From: Polynucleobacter sp. TSB-Sco08W16 | Lineage (GTDB): Bacteria; Pseudomonadota; Gammaproteobacteria; Burkholderiales; Burkholderiaceae | Length of the DNA stretch: 64,000 nt | Assembly: GCF_018687455.1 (NCBI RefSeq) | Contig: NZ_CP061291.1 | Location: forward strand, 1,488,001 to 1,552,000 | Reading direction: 5' to 3' | Shown: positions 37,466 to 47,509 of the stretch, piece after piece | How positions within the stretch are numbered: the stretch's first letter is position 1 | Layout of the letters: every line of letters starts with the position of its first letter | The notes under the pieces: generated by a model | Told to the model about the DNA's origin: nothing | The model's input: only the letters and a program-made list of their open reading frames with translations | Databases searched by the model: none | Program-made: the position numbers and the translations under genes

Positions 37466-37708
37466 TTATCTTCTCTTTAAGAAGAACACTAAGACATCGC
37501 CTTCAGTTGCGCTCCCTATGAGCTCATTACCGGTTTGCTTTGCAAATGCGGGAAAGTCTCTTGCAGCACCAGAATCTGTCGCTTTAATTTTGAGGACCTC
37601 ACCAGATTGCATAGTCGCTAAGGCCTTTTTAGTACGCAAAATCGGCAATGGACAGTTCATGCCAATCGCATCTACCTCTGCATCAAAAGCAATATTCACT
37701 TCGCTCAT
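37466..37708 (-). CDS. TusA/SirA-like sulfur carrier protein
   Basis: 80 residues. The persulfide cysteine is in [15 protein letters not shown] (C18 or C19), the CPxP motif of TusA proteins, which pass sulfur for tRNA thiolation or molybdenum cofactor. The ATG at 37708 overlaps the alaS stop (ATGA); a TTG-led extension is not needed. Coupling to alaS suggests co-expression with translation genes. Whether it is true TusA or a paralogue with another partner cannot be decided here. Confidence 0.88.
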   Translation of the reverse strand: MSEVNIAFDAEVDAIGMNCPLPILRTKKALATMQSGEVLKIKATDSGAARDFPAFAKQTGNELIGSATEGDVLVFFLKRR

Positions 37709-40329
37709 TTGCTTGCGACCCAATCTTTAACAGCAGCCAAGGCTTCGCCCAACTTACTTGGGTCATTACCGCCAGCCATCGCCATCTCTGGCTTACCGCC
37801 ACCCTTGCCGCCTACCTGCTGGGCAACAAAGTTCACCAGATCACCTGCCTTCACTTTTCCAATTGAATCTGCAGTCACGCCAGCAATCAAGCTGACCTTA
37901 TCGCCCTGCACAGATGCCAAGACAATCGCTGCCGTTTTAAGTTTTGCCTTGAGTGCATCCATGGTCTCACGCAATACACCAGCATCAGCGCCATCAAGAC
38001 GGGCTGCCAATACTTTGATTCCATTGACATCCATTGCTTGACCTGCCAACTCATCGCCTTGACTTGCAGCCAACTTAGAATTTACTTTTTCTAACTCACG
38101 TTCAGCTTGGCGCAAGCTATCTTGAAGCTGTGCAACACGATTCACTAAATCACCGGGGTGAGTTTTGAGGATCGCTGCCGCTTCATTAATTTTGTCTTCG
38201 AGCCCTTGTAAGAACTGCAGTGCATTATTGCCGGTAACTGCCTCAATACGACGGATGCCAGCAGCTACGCCGCCCTCAGAAACAATCTTGAGGCTACCGA
38301 TATCCCCAGTGCGAGAGACGTGAGTGCCACCGCAAAGCTCCTTGGAGGTACCGATTTCGAGAACGCGCACCTCATCGCCGTACTTCTCACCAAAGAGCAT
38401 CATGGCGCCAGTCTTCTGAGCATCATCTAAGGACATCACTTTTCCAGAGGTGGCGGTATTTGCCAAAATCTCTGCATTCACAATATCTTCAACGCGACGA
38501 ATCTGTTCGGCAGTAATGGGCGCGTTATGAGTAAAGTCAAAACGAGTTTTAGTGGCATCTACCAAAGAACCCTTTTGCTGCACATGATCACCCAGGACTT
38601 CACGCAAGGCTTTATGCAAGATATGCGTAGCGCTGTGGTTACGCATCGTGTCTGTTCTTTGCTGAATATCTACCAGGGCATTGAGAGAGTCGCCGACCTT
38701 GAGTTCACCTTCATGCACCTCGCCTTGATGGCCAAATACATCAGCCTGAATCTTAAAGGTGTCATCCACTGAGAAACGCACTGTTTCATTGCGCAACTCA
38801 CCTTTATCGCCGACTTGACCTCCAGATTCCGCATAAAACGGAGTGTTATCCAATACGATTACCGCTGCATCGCCAGCTTTCACTGAAGGGACTTCAGAGC
38901 CATCCACATACAGAGCGGTGACTTTGGCGCCCTCATGCTTGAGCGTATCGTAGCCATGGAACTGCGTAGGCTTGCCCTTGTAATCCAAGCCTTGAGCTAC
39001 CTTGAACTTACCAGCCGCCCTTGCTTGATCTCGCTGCTTTTGCATAGCAACTTCAAAGCCTTCAGCATCTACTGTCACACCACGCTCACGACAAACGTCT
39101 GCAGTTAAATCTAACGGGAAGCCAAATGTGTCGTGCAAGCGGAATGCTGTTTCACCATCCACTACTTTTGCACCACCAGCTAAAGCACCGTCCAAAATTT
39201 CCATGCCATTGGCAATCGTTTGGAAGAACCGCTCTTCTTCTTGCTTGAGGACTTCGCTGACCTTATCTTGTGCTGCGCGTAACTCGGGATATGCCTCACC
39301 CATCTCTTTGACAAGAGCTGGTACCAATTGATAGAAGAATGGTTTGCGGGCGCCTAATTTATAACCATGGCGAATCGCGCGACGAGCAATACGACGTAAT
39401 ACATAACCGCGCCCAGCATTACCTGGGATCACGCCATCGACAACAATGAAACTGCAAGCACGAATATGGTCTGCGATTACCTTCAGCGAAGGGCTGGCTG
39501 CATCACAATTTTCTCCGCCAGCAGCATCTACAGCATCCTTCGAAGCCTTCAGGAGATTGACGAAGAGGTCGATTTCATAATTGGAGTGAACATGTTGCAA
39601 CACTGCAGCAATGCGCTCAAGACCCATACCAGTATCGACACTAGGTTTTGGCAATGGGTGCATTACACCAGCCTCATCCCGATTAAATTGCATGAAGACG
39701 TTGTTCCAAATTTCAATGAAACGATCGCCATCTTCATCTGGGCTACCAGGAGGACCGCCGGGAATGTGCTCACCGTGATCGTAGAAAATTTCAGTACACG
39801 GACCGCAAGGGCCGGTATCACCCATCATCCAAAAGTTGTCTGAAGCGTAACGTGCGCCTTTGTTATCGCCAATACGAATAATGCGCTCTACAGGCACCCC
39901 AATTTGGTCCTTCCAAATGCCATATGCCTCATCGTCTTCTGCGTAGACGGTTACCAATAGTTTTTCTTTAGGAAGCTTGAATACCTCAGTTAATAAATCC
40001 CAAGCAAATTGAATGGCATCCTTCTTGAAATAATCCCCAAAGGAAAAGTTCCCCAGCATCTCAAAGAAGGTGTGATGACGTGCGGTGTAACCGACGTTAT
40101 CTAAGTCATTGTGCTTTCCACCGGCGCGGATGCATTTTTGGGCGGTGGTGGCTCGGCTGTAAGAACGCTTATCGAAGCCCAAAAACACGTCCTTGAACTG
40201 GTTCATACCCGCATTGGTAAAGAGCAAGGTTGGATCGTCTCCAGGCACCACTGGGCTAGAGGGGACGATTTGGTGGCCTTTTTGGGCAAAGAAATCCAGG
40301 TAAGCCTGGCGAATTTGGGAGACTTTCAT
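37705..40329 (-). CDS. alaS: alanyl-tRNA synthetase
   Basis: 874 residues, class II. The catalytic core begins with [22 protein letters not shown] and has [12 protein letters not shown]; the editing site is HSATH ... CGGTH (zinc-type histidines and cysteine), followed by the C-Ala domain rich in glycine near the end ([16 protein letters not shown]). It charges tRNA-Ala and clears serine and glycine. Its promoter candidate has a 17-bp spacer and a long palindrome over the -35 (40354-40375). tusA follows with a 4-bp overlap. Confidence 0.96.
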   Translation of the reverse strand: MKVSQIRQAYLDFFAQKGHQIVPSSPVVPGDDPTLLFTNAGMNQFKDVFLGFDKRSYSRATTAQKCIRAGGKHNDLDNVGYTARHHTFFEMLGNFSFGDYFKKDAIQFAWDLLTEVFKLPKEKLLVTVYAEDDEAYGIWKDQIGVPVERIIRIGDNKGARYASDNFWMMGDTGPCGPCTEIFYDHGEHIPGGPPGSPDEDGDRFIEIWNNVFMQFNRDEAGVMHPLPKPSVDTGMGLERIAAVLQHVHSNYEIDLFVNLLKASKDAVDAAGGENCDAASPSLKVIADHIRACSFIVVDGVIPGNAGRGYVLRRIARRAIRHGYKLGARKPFFYQLVPALVKEMGEAYPELRAAQDKVSEVLKQEEERFFQTIANGMEILDGALAGGAKVVDGETAFRLHDTFGFPLDLTADVCRERGVTVDAEGFEVAMQKQRDQARAAGKFKVAQGLDYKGKPTQFHGYDTLKHEGAKVTALYVDGSEVPSVKAGDAAVIVLDNTPFYAESGGQVGDKGELRNETVRFSVDDTFKIQADVFGHQGEVHEGELKVGDSLNALVDIQQRTDTMRNHSATHILHKALREVLGDHVQQKGSLVDATKTRFDFTHNAPITAEQIRRVEDIVNAEILANTATSGKVMSLDDAQKTGAMMLFGEKYGDEVRVLEIGTSKELCGGTHVSRTGDIGSLKIVSEGGVAAGIRRIEAVTGNNALQFLQGLEDKINEAAAILKTHPGDLVNRVAQLQDSLRQAERELEKVNSKLAASQGDELAGQAMDVNGIKVLAARLDGADAGVLRETMDALKAKLKTAAIVLASVQGDKVSLIAGVTADSIGKVKAGDLVNFVAQQVGGKGGGKPEMAMAGGNDPSKLGEALAAVKDWVASK

Positions 40330-40336
40330 GGCAATA

Positions 40337-40365
40337 ATTATCGCATTGGCACCTGTCTAGGGCAA
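40337..40365 (-). promoter_or_regulatory. alaS promoter candidate
   Basis: Minus strand: -35 TTGCCC (40360-40365), a 17-bp spacer, -10 GATAAT (40337-40342), then 7 nt to the alaS ATG. The predicted start site is within a few bases of the ATG, and there is no Shine-Dalgarno site. Confidence 0.6.
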
Positions 40366-40375
40366 ACCCTAGACA
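40354..40375. promoter_or_regulatory. 22-bp palindrome between alaS and tctB
   Basis: Two perfect 9-bp arms, TGTCTAGGG and CCCTAGACA, with a CAAA centre. The palindrome covers the alaS -35 and lies 20 bp before a TACAAT (40395-40400) facing tctB. E. coli AlaRS is known to repress its own gene by binding a palindrome at its promoter, so this may be a similar operator, but that is inference. Confidence 0.55.
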
Positions 40376-40394
40376 AGACCCCCCTCCCTTGCCT

Positions 40395-40400
40395 TACAAT
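40395..40400 (+). promoter_or_regulatory. candidate tctB -10 element
   Basis: TACAAT, about 50 bp before tctB, leaving a leader of about 43 nt that includes the AAGGAG ribosome-binding site. TAGACA at 40370 is a possible -35 but the spacer (19 bp) is long. Confidence 0.35.
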
Positions 40401-40449
40401 CGCACAACATTAATAAATCGGCATTAAGTCGATAAATAAGGAGCGCAAC

Positions 40450-40911
40450 TTGGAAATCCGTAATCAAAAAGATTTTGGGGCTGGCTTGATGTATATAGTC
40501 ATTGGCCTATTTTTTACTTACATGGCTACCCAATACCAGATGGGTACTGCCGCCAAAATGGGGCCAGGTTATTTCCCATTTTGGCTTGGCTTAGTAATGA
40601 CGGCCTTGGGCCTCTTAATCCTAGTCAAATCATTGAGCGCTAAAGCAGCCATTGAAAAGATTCCTCCATTTAACTGGAGAATCATTGGTCTGATTACTGG
40701 CTCGGTTGTTTTATACGGCATCCTCTTGCCAACGATGGGTTTTGTTGTGGCTGTGTTTGTTCTGGTATTCATGTCAGCAAGCGCGAGCCATGAGTTCCAC
40801 TGGAAGGGCACTTTAATTAATGCAACCTTCCTCATTGTGTTCACTTATTCGGTATTCGTTTTGGGTCTGAAATTACAGTTCCCATTACTGCCTTTCTTCT
40901 TACAACAATAA
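40450..40911 (+). CDS. tctB: tripartite tricarboxylate transporter small membrane subunit
   Basis: 153 residues, four membrane segments; GPGYFPFWLGLVMTALGLLIL is the TctB signature region. TctB is the small membrane partner of TctA, working with a periplasmic TctC-type binding protein to import citrate or other organic acids. The start is TTG, supported by AAGGAG exactly 6 nt upstream and by the family-like N-terminus; the next ATG is 13 codons later. tctA follows 18 bp on. No binding-protein gene is adjacent, so the receptor must be encoded elsewhere. Confidence 0.88.
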   Translation: MEIRNQKDFGAGLMYIVIGLFFTYMATQYQMGTAAKMGPGYFPFWLGLVMTALGLLILVKSLSAKAAIEKIPPFNWRIIGLITGSVVLYGILLPTMGFVVAVFVLVFMSASASHEFHWKGTLINATFLIVFTYSVFVLGLKLQFPLLPFFLQQ

Positions 40912-40929
40912 CGAACCGGGATACTGAAA

Positions 40930-42432
40930 ATGGACTTATTTGCTAATTTAGCCCTCGGTTTCGATACCGCATTTACTTTACAAAATCTCTTGTACTGCCT
41001 CATTGGCTGCGTCTTGGGCACTTTGATTGGCGTATTGCCAGGCCTTGGCCCAATCGCAACTATCGCGATGTTGCTGCCTGCAACCTACGCCCTGCCTCCA
41101 ATCGCCGCTTTGATTATGTTGGCTGGTATCTATTACGGCTCACAGTACGGCGGCTCTACAACTGCTATTTTGCTAAACATTCCAGGTGAAACATCCTCGG
41201 TGGTGACGGCGATCGATGGATATCAAATGGCCAGAAATGGTCGAGCAGGCGTGGCATTGTTCACTGCCGGTATGGGTTCCTTCTTCGCCGGTTGCGTAGC
41301 AACTTTAGTGTTGGCTGCTTTTGCTGCTCCACTCTCTCAACTTGCATTTAAGTTTGGCCCTGCTGAGTACTTCTCACTCATGGTGCTAGGTTTAATTGGT
41401 GCGGTTGTATTGGCATCAGGCTCACTCGTTAAAGCCATTGGCATGATCGTGCTCGGTTTGTTAATGGGCTTGATCGGTACTGACGTGAACTCTGGCGTAT
41501 CACGCTATGCATTTGATATTCCTGAATTGAGCGATGGTATTGGTTTCGTAGCGGTTGCGATGGGTGTATTCGGTTTCGCAGAGATCATGGGCAACCTTGA
41601 GAAAACGGATGAGGACGAGGGCTTCTTAAACAAGATGACCACCATGATTCCCACCAAGGAAGACGTCAAGCGCATGATTCCATCGATCTTGCGCGGCACT
41701 ACGATTGGCTCCATTCTCGGTATTCTGCCTGGCGGCGGCGCTGCACTTGCTGCTTTCGGCGCTTACTCCGTTGAAAAGAAATCCTCTAAGTACAGCCATG
41801 AATTTGGTAAGGGTGCGATTGAAGGTGTTGCAGGTCCAGAGTCAGCTAACAATGCTGCCGCTCAAACCTCATTCATTCCATTGCTGACCTTAGGTATTCC
41901 ACCAAACGCGGTAATGGCCTTGATGGTTGGCGCAATGACGATTCACAACATTCAACCAGGTCCACAAGTGATGACCAGCAACCCAGCTTTGTTCTGGGGT
42001 CTGATCGCTTCTATGTGGATTGGTAACGTGATGTTGATTCTCTTGAACTTGCCCCTCATCGGTATTTGGGTAAAGCTTTTGAAGATTCCTTATCGCTTTA
42101 TGTACCCAGCCATTTTGGTTTTCTGCTGTATCGGTGTGTACACCGTGAACAACACTGTGTTTGACGTTTATGTAACTGCAGCCTTTGGCGTAATTGGTTA
42201 CCTCTTCTTCAAACTCGGTTGCGAACCTCCTCCATTACTTTTAGGCTTTGTGCTCGGACCAATGATGGAAGAGAACTTCCGCCGTGCTTTGTTGCTATCC
42301 CGCGGTGATTTCACCACCTTCTTAACCCGCCCACTCTCCTTGGGATTGCTGATTGCAGCCGCCCTCTTGGTAGTGATCGTAGCCTTACCAGCGGTGAAGA
42401 AGACTCGCGAAGAGGCTTTCGTCGAAGATTGA
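40930..42432 (+). CDS. tctA: tripartite tricarboxylate transporter large membrane subunit
   Basis: 500 residues, about 11-12 membrane segments. The N-terminal GTLIGVLPGLGPIATIAMLLP motif and the repeated GILPGGGAALAAFGAYSVEKK half, the ESANNAAAQTSFIPLLTLGIP motif and the closing GDFTTFLTRPLS segment are those of TctA. It is the transport channel for organic acids, taking substrate from a TctC-type receptor. Ends at the terminator at 42456-42485. Confidence 0.92.
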   Translation: MDLFANLALGFDTAFTLQNLLYCLIGCVLGTLIGVLPGLGPIATIAMLLPATYALPPIAALIMLAGIYYGSQYGGSTTAILLNIPGETSSVVTAIDGYQMARNGRAGVALFTAGMGSFFAGCVATLVLAAFAAPLSQLAFKFGPAEYFSLMVLGLIGAVVLASGSLVKAIGMIVLGLLMGLIGTDVNSGVSRYAFDIPELSDGIGFVAVAMGVFGFAEIMGNLEKTDEDEGFLNKMTTMIPTKEDVKRMIPSILRGTTIGSILGILPGGGAALAAFGAYSVEKKSSKYSHEFGKGAIEGVAGPESANNAAAQTSFIPLLTLGIPPNAVMALMVGAMTIHNIQPGPQVMTSNPALFWGLIASMWIGNVMLILLNLPLIGIWVKLLKIPYRFMYPAILVFCCIGVYTVNNTVFDVYVTAAFGVIGYLFFKLGCEPPPLLLGFVLGPMMEENFRRALLLSRGDFTTFLTRPLSLGLLIAAALLVVIVALPAVKKTREEAFVED

Positions 42433-42455
42433 TTCTTCACACCTCAATAGAAACG

Positions 42456-42485
42456 AGCCCGCAGCAGTTTGCGGGCTTTTTCTTT
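42456..42485 (+). terminator. intrinsic terminator after tctA
   Basis: Stem AGCCCGCA / TGCGGGCT (8 bp) with a short loop, followed by TTTTTCTTT. Lies 24 bp after the tctA stop. Confidence 0.9.
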
Positions 42486-42505
42486 ATGGGTCGCGGGGTT
42501 TTCTC

Positions 42506-42511
42506 TACAAT
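42506..42511 (+). promoter_or_regulatory. -10-like hexamer 6 nt before the glnS start
   Basis: TACAAT, 6 nt before the ATG at 42518 and 20 nt after the tctA terminator. There is no Shine-Dalgarno site in the gap. Transcription starting here would give a nearly leaderless glnS message. Confidence 0.4.
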
Positions 42512-42517
42512 GTGGCT

Positions 42518-44290
42518 ATGTCCCAAGATAGCAAACCCTCTAAAGTAGCCGCTGGCGCAGTCGCTGAGCCCTCTAACTTTTTACGTCAGATCATTGATCA
42601 TGACTTAGCGAGCGGTGCTTTTTCCCAGCGCACCAATTTAGCCGGTGAAGCTATCCCCTCGATCATTACTCGCTTTCCACCTGAACCCAATGGCTATTTA
42701 CACATTGGTCATGCAAAAAGTATTTGCCTCAATTTCGGTTTAGCAGCTGACTACAACAATCAAGCTGGTGGCGCGCGTTGCAATATGCGCCTAGATGACA
42801 CCAACCCAGTGAAAGAAGATGTTGAATATGCGGACAGTATTTTGGATGCCGTTAAATGGCTCGGCTTTGACTGGGGCACACATCTCTACCATGCAAGCGA
42901 TTACTTTGATCGCCTCTATGAGTTCGCAGAAATTCTGATTCAGAATGGCAAAGCCTATGTTGATAGTCAAAGCGCTGATGACATTCATACGAACCGCGGT
43001 AACTTTGGTCAAGCTGGCAAAAACAGTCCTTACCGCGATCGCAGCCCCGCAGAAAATCTTGCCCTCTTCCGCGAAATGCGTGACGGCAAATTTAAAGATG
43101 GTGAACATGTACTGCGCTTGAAGATTGATATGGCGCATCCGAACATTGTGATGCGCGATCCTGTGGTTTACCGCATTCGTCATACTGATCACCACCGCAC
43201 AGGGAGCAAATGGTGCATTTATCCGCTTTACGACTTTACCCATTGCATCTCTGACGCCCTAGAAAATGTCTCTCACTCTATTTGCACACTGGAGTTTGAG
43301 AACAACCGTCCACTCTATGATTGGATCGTTCATTCCTTAAAAGAACTGGGCGTCTTCAAGGATCCAGTTCCTCACCAATATGAGTTTGCGCGTCTTAATT
43401 TGACTTACACCATCACCAGTAAGCGCAAGTTATTGCAGCTAGTTGAAGAAAAACATGTGGATGGTTGGGACGATCCACGTATGCCAACTATTGTAGGTAT
43501 CCGTCGCCGTGGATACACACCTGAAAGTATTCGCTTATTTTGCGAACGTATTGGTGTATCCAAAGCTGATAGCTGGATAGATATGAGTACCTTGGATCAA
43601 GCCTTGCGCGATGATCTTGAGGCAAGGGCGCCCCGTGCGACTGCAGTATTGAAGCCACTCAAACTAGTGGTTGAGAATTTTGATGCCGGAATAAAAGAAC
43701 CTTGCTCAGCACCACGTCATCCACAGCATCCTGAATGGGGTAATCGTGAATTTAACTTCACGCGCGAACTGTGGATTGAGTCAGATGACTTTATGAAAGA
43801 ACCTATCAAAGGATTTTTCAGACTTTATCCGCCAATTGGTGACCAACCGGGTAGCCGCGTACGTCTACGTCATGGCTTTGTGGTTGAGTGCACTGGCTTT
43901 GAGACCGATGCAGCAGGCAATGTCACCCAAGTCAATGTCACCCATTTCCCTGATAGCAAGAGTGGCACCGCTGGATCGAATAACTATAAGGTGAAGGGCA
44001 ATATTCACTGGATTAGTGCTGCTGAAGCCGTTCCAACTGAAGTGCGTTTATATGATCACCTCTTTAGTGATCCACACCCAGATAGTGGCGATAAAAACTT
44101 CCTTGACGCAATTAATGTCAACTCTAAAGAGACAATCACTGCTTATCTAGAGCCTTGCATGAAAGACGTTAAAGCAGAGGATCGTTTTCAGTTTGAACGT
44201 CATGGCTACTTTGTTGCTGATCAGACTGACTCTAAGCCGGGCGCGCCTGTATTTAACCGTACAGTCGGCCTTAAGGATTCTTGGAAGTAG
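42518..44290 (+). CDS. glnS: glutaminyl-tRNA synthetase
   Basis: 590 residues, class I. HIGH at 62-65 (GYLHIGHAKS) and the second signature as TSKRK (LTYTITSKRKLLQLV) where E. coli has MSKRK. The HVDGWDDPRMPT segment and the C-terminal anticodon domain are in place. It charges tRNA-Gln directly. The ATG at 42518 is preferred over a GTG two codons earlier. Its 3' end overlaps the convergent SDR gene by 20 bp. Confidence 0.95.
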   Translation: MSQDSKPSKVAAGAVAEPSNFLRQIIDHDLASGAFSQRTNLAGEAIPSIITRFPPEPNGYLHIGHAKSICLNFGLAADYNNQAGGARCNMRLDDTNPVKEDVEYADSILDAVKWLGFDWGTHLYHASDYFDRLYEFAEILIQNGKAYVDSQSADDIHTNRGNFGQAGKNSPYRDRSPAENLALFREMRDGKFKDGEHVLRLKIDMAHPNIVMRDPVVYRIRHTDHHRTGSKWCIYPLYDFTHCISDALENVSHSICTLEFENNRPLYDWIVHSLKELGVFKDPVPHQYEFARLNLTYTITSKRKLLQLVEEKHVDGWDDPRMPTIVGIRRRGYTPESIRLFCERIGVSKADSWIDMSTLDQALRDDLEARAPRATAVLKPLKLVVENFDAGIKEPCSAPRHPQHPEWGNREFNFTRELWIESDDFMKEPIKGFFRLYPPIGDQPGSRVRLRHGFVVECTGFETDAAGNVTQVNVTHFPDSKSGTAGSNNYKVKGNIHWISAAEAVPTEVRLYDHLFSDPHPDSGDKNFLDAINVNSKETITAYLEPCMKDVKAEDRFQFERHGYFVADQTDSKPGAPVFNRTVGLKDSWK

Positions 44291-45167
44291 TCTTCAGAAA
44301 GGCTGCTACGCTGGGATAACGCAGCGGGGTTTTCAACTCATGTAGGCGAGCGTTTGTTACTCGCCTAGACTCACGCATAAATGACCAAAGCATTGGGCTA
44401 ACTATTTTTTGCAGCTCACTGCCCGACATACGAGGCGGCCTATTTAATCCAAATGCATCCGCCACTTCATCAAAATAATCACCCATTTTGGTTTCGCCAC
44501 CATCGCAAGTGTTGATAACTCGCTGTGGCTTTCCGTGATACACCGCTGCACACACCAGTCGGGCCAGATCATCACTGTGAATATGATTTGAATATGCGTC
44601 TTCCTCAGGAAGCAATGCCGGGGTTTGGGATTGCAAACGCTCGATTGGTAGACGGTCAGCCGCATAGATTCCAGGAACCCGCAAAATGGTGACAGCAACG
44701 CCATGAGCAGGCCCCCATAAACGCAAGATCCGCTCGGCATCTACCCTTCTGTGAGCACGCTCACTTTGAGGACTTACAGGGGTTACCTCACTCACTTTAG
44801 CGCCCCGATGATCCCCATACACGCCCGTGGTACTGATATAGATGAGGCGCCTGACGGCATTGGAGCCTTGGGCTAAAATTCTAAGCAGGTTGCGGGTTCG
44901 GCAATCACGATTTCCTTGGTTTTGGGGTGGTGCCAAATGAATCACGGTTTGAGCTAAGCCGGATAGGCGCCATAAAGTTTCTGGATGATCTAGATTACCC
45001 AAAATTGGAATCGCGCCAACCTCCCTCAGCTCCTGAAAACGATGTTGCGAAGAAGTGAGTGCAAAAACACGATGGCTACGAGATAGCTGTCTTGCCACTC
45101 GAAGACCAATGTCGCCGCAGCCAATAATCAGGATTGAAGGTTTACCAAAAGATTGCATAAGTAACAT
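44271..45167 (-). CDS. NAD(P)-binding SDR-type epimerase/dehydratase-like protein
   Basis: 298 residues. Extended short-chain dehydrogenase fold: GCGDIGLRVARQL with G16, G18 and G21, an acidic-to-arginine switch after strand two, then STTGVYGDHRGA, the YGD-containing segment in place of the usual YxxxK. It looks like the ActC/YeeZ-type group (SDR a5/YeeZ), whose role is unclear. ATGs at 45167 and 45158 are both possible; neither has a good ribosome-binding site. Overlaps glnS at its 3' end by 20 bp. Confidence 0.78.
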   Translation of the reverse strand: MLLMQSFGKPSILIIGCGDIGLRVARQLSRSHRVFALTSSQHRFQELREVGAIPILGNLDHPETLWRLSGLAQTVIHLAPPQNQGNRDCRTRNLLRILAQGSNAVRRLIYISTTGVYGDHRGAKVSEVTPVSPQSERAHRRVDAERILRLWGPAHGVAVTILRVPGIYAADRLPIERLQSQTPALLPEEDAYSNHIHSDDLARLVCAAVYHGKPQRVINTCDGGETKMGDYFDEVADAFGLNRPPRMSGSELQKIVSPMLWSFMRESRRVTNARLHELKTPLRYPSVAAFLKTTSKNP

Positions 45168-45194
45168 CGTAACGATTTATTGAAAGGAATGAGA

Positions 45195-46235
45195 GTGTCT
45201 TATCAGGTCACGCTCAAAACGAGCGGCAAACAATTTACTGTTACCCAGGATGAGACTGTCCTGGAGGCCGCCCTTCGCCAAGGCATCAATCTTCCCTATG
45301 GCTGCAAAAACGGAGCTTGCGGCTCATGCAAAGGCAAAGTCTTAGAGGGTCAAATCACCCACGGTCAGCACAGTGAAAACGCCCTCAGCAGAACCGATGA
45401 AACTGCAGGGGGCATCTTATTTTGCTGCTCACACCCTCAATCAGACCTCCTCATTGAGGCCCGCGAGGTTCAAGGCGCAGGTGATATTGCCATTCGTAAG
45501 GTGCCATGCCGTGTAAATACCATCAGCAAACCTAGCAATGATGTTGCCATTCTCAAGCTACAACTTCCCGCTGCCGAGCGCTTTCAATTTCTAGCTGGCC
45601 AGTATTTGGAGTTTCTTCTAAAGGATGGGCAACGTCGTGCTTACTCGATTGCCAACGCCCCCGAACAAGAAGGGCCATTAGAACTCCATATTCGTCACTT
45701 ACCCGGCGGGCTATTTACAGACTTTGTGTTTGGCGCAGTAAGCCCAGCATTAAAAGAGAAAGATATCCTGCGCTTTGAAGGCCCTCTGGGCAGCTTCTTT
45801 TTAAGAGAGGACTCCAAGAAGCCGATTATCTTTTTGGCTGCAGGTACAGGCTTTGCACCCATTAAATCCATCATTGAACAAATGCAGACCAAGAAGATTG
45901 AGCGCCCAATTGAGCTGTATTGGGGTGGACGTCGTCCAAGTGATCTTTACCTGAGTGATTTATGTAAAACCTGGGAACAAGAAATCCCAAATTTCAAGTA
46001 CATTCCGGTGATTTCAGATGGTCTACCAGAAGATGCATGGCGTGGCCGCACAGGTTTTGTGCATCAGGCCGTGGTTGATGACCATCCCAGCCTCAAGGAC
46101 TTTCAGGTATACGCCTGCGGGGCTCCAGCCATGGTTAATGCCGCCCGCGAAGACTTTTCATCCAAATGTCATCTACCTGAAGAAGAATTCTTTGCAGACT
46201 CCTTTACCAGCGCAGCAGATTTAGCCGCAAACTAA
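45195..46235 (+). CDS. plant-type ferredoxin / flavin reductase fusion
   Basis: 346 residues. N-terminal [2Fe-2S] ferredoxin domain with C37, C42 and C45 (YGCKNGACGSCKGKV) and C77/C78, then FAD (RAYSIANAP) and NAD (IFLAAGTGFAPIKSIIEQ) domains. This is the CDP-6-deoxy-glucoseen reductase / phenol hydroxylase reductase type (AscD-like), an electron supplier to an oxygenase or dehydratase. The start is GTG with AAAGGA 6 nt upstream, which beats the ATG at 45189 whose site would touch it. The partner is unknown; the orphan Rieske oxygenase at 22.4 kb is one possible candidate. Confidence 0.87.
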   Translation: MSYQVTLKTSGKQFTVTQDETVLEAALRQGINLPYGCKNGACGSCKGKVLEGQITHGQHSENALSRTDETAGGILFCCSHPQSDLLIEAREVQGAGDIAIRKVPCRVNTISKPSNDVAILKLQLPAAERFQFLAGQYLEFLLKDGQRRAYSIANAPEQEGPLELHIRHLPGGLFTDFVFGAVSPALKEKDILRFEGPLGSFFLREDSKKPIIFLAAGTGFAPIKSIIEQMQTKKIERPIELYWGGRRPSDLYLSDLCKTWEQEIPNFKYIPVISDGLPEDAWRGRTGFVHQAVVDDHPSLKDFQVYACGAPAMVNAAREDFSSKCHLPEEEFFADSFTSAADLAAN

Positions 46236-46298
46236 ACTTCATAAAGTTAGATAATAGAAACCTCATTAGCCTTCATTCATTCCTTACCGCAAACCAGC

Positions 46299-47489
46299 AT
46301 GAACAATCCAGCCCCTATCGATACCCATTCAGTGATGTTTATTACTCAACGCCCAGATGTGGTGATGGTTGAGGGCAATGGCTCATGGTTAACAGATAAC
46401 AACGGCAAACGCTATTTAGATTTCTTGCAAGGCTGGGCGGTGAATTGTTTGGGTCATTGCAATCCAGGAATGATTGCGGCACTGAATACGCAAGCTAAGA
46501 AACTGATTAACCCAAGCCCTGCGTTTTATAACGAGCCCATGATTGGTTTGTCCAATCTATTAACTTCTAATAGCTGCTTTAATAAAGTCTTTTTTGCTAA
46601 TAGTGGTGCCGAAGCAAATGAAGGTGCAATTAAGTTGGCTCGTAAATGGGGTCAGCTCAATAAAAACGGCGCCTTTGAAATCATTACGTTTGATCACAGC
46701 TTTCATGGTCGCACATTAGCAACCATGAGTGCCTCTGGTAAGCCAAACTGGGACACGATGTTTGCTCCTCAAGTAGCTGGCTTTCCAAAAGCAGATCTGA
46801 ATGATTTGGATTCTGTTAAAAAGCTGGTGACCGATAAAACGGTTGCCGTAATGCTTGAGCCTGTTCAAGGAGAAGGCGGCGTCATCCCAGCCACTAAAGA
46901 ATTTATGCGCGAGCTGCGTCAGTTCACGAAAGATAACAACATCCTTCTCATTGCTGATGAAGTACAAGCAGGATGTGGCCGTACTGGCACCCTCTTCGCT
47001 TACCAACAATCCGGCATCGAGCCTGACATCATGACCTTGGGTAAAGGTATTGGTGGTGGCGTTCCCTTGGCAGCCCTCATGGCAACTGATGCGATTGCCT
47101 GCTTTGTGCCTGGTGATCAAGGTGGGACCTATAACGGCAACCCATTGATGACTGCAGTAGGTATTAGCGTGATCGAACAGTTATTAGCCCCAGGCTTTTT
47201 AGATAGCGTTAAAGCTAAAGGTGAATTACTCAAATCCGAATTGCTCAAACTTTGCGCTGAGTTCAATCTCGAGGGTGAGCGTGGCGAAGGTTTGCTGCGC
47301 GCTCTCATGCTAGGGAAAGATATCGGACCTAAATTAGTAGAGCTTGCTCGTGATCGCGGCCCTGAAGGTCTATTGATTAATTCTCCAAGACCAAACCTCT
47401 TGCGCTTTATGCCAGCATTAAATGTCAGCGATGATGAAATTCGTCAGATGTGCAATATGCTGCGCGAGTTACTCAAAGAAACTGCTTAA
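46299..47489 (+). CDS. argD: acetylornithine/succinyldiaminopimelate-type aminotransferase
   Basis: 396 residues, class III PLP transaminase. The PLP lysine is K249 in [13 protein letters not shown], with D220 in [15 protein letters not shown] and the [17 protein letters not shown] phosphate-binding region. The sequence fits the ArgD group, which makes N-acetylornithine in arginine synthesis and can act in lysine synthesis. A GATAAT lies near 46250, but no Shine-Dalgarno site is visible before the ATG. Neighbours do not confirm arginine synthesis, so the substrate is likely but not certain. Confidence 0.82.
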   Translation: MNNPAPIDTHSVMFITQRPDVVMVEGNGSWLTDNNGKRYLDFLQGWAVNCLGHCNPGMIAALNTQAKKLINPSPAFYNEPMIGLSNLLTSNSCFNKVFFANSGAEANEGAIKLARKWGQLNKNGAFEIITFDHSFHGRTLATMSASGKPNWDTMFAPQVAGFPKADLNDLDSVKKLVTDKTVAVMLEPVQGEGGVIPATKEFMRELRQFTKDNNILLIADEVQAGCGRTGTLFAYQQSGIEPDIMTLGKGIGGGVPLAALMATDAIACFVPGDQGGTYNGNPLMTAVGISVIEQLLAPGFLDSVKAKGELLKSELLKLCAEFNLEGERGEGLLRALMLGKDIGPKLVELARDRGPEGLLINSPRPNLLRFMPALNVSDDEIRQMCNMLRELLKETA

Positions 47490-47509
47490 GCTGTTTTGTG
47501 ACAACTGGC

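Noticed and set aside
39466..39843. 125-codon plus-strand frame inside alaS
   Set aside because: Antisense to the synthetase catalytic domain.
46716..47120. 134-codon minus-strand frame inside argD
   Set aside because: Antisense to the PLP-binding region of the aminotransferase; no support of its own.
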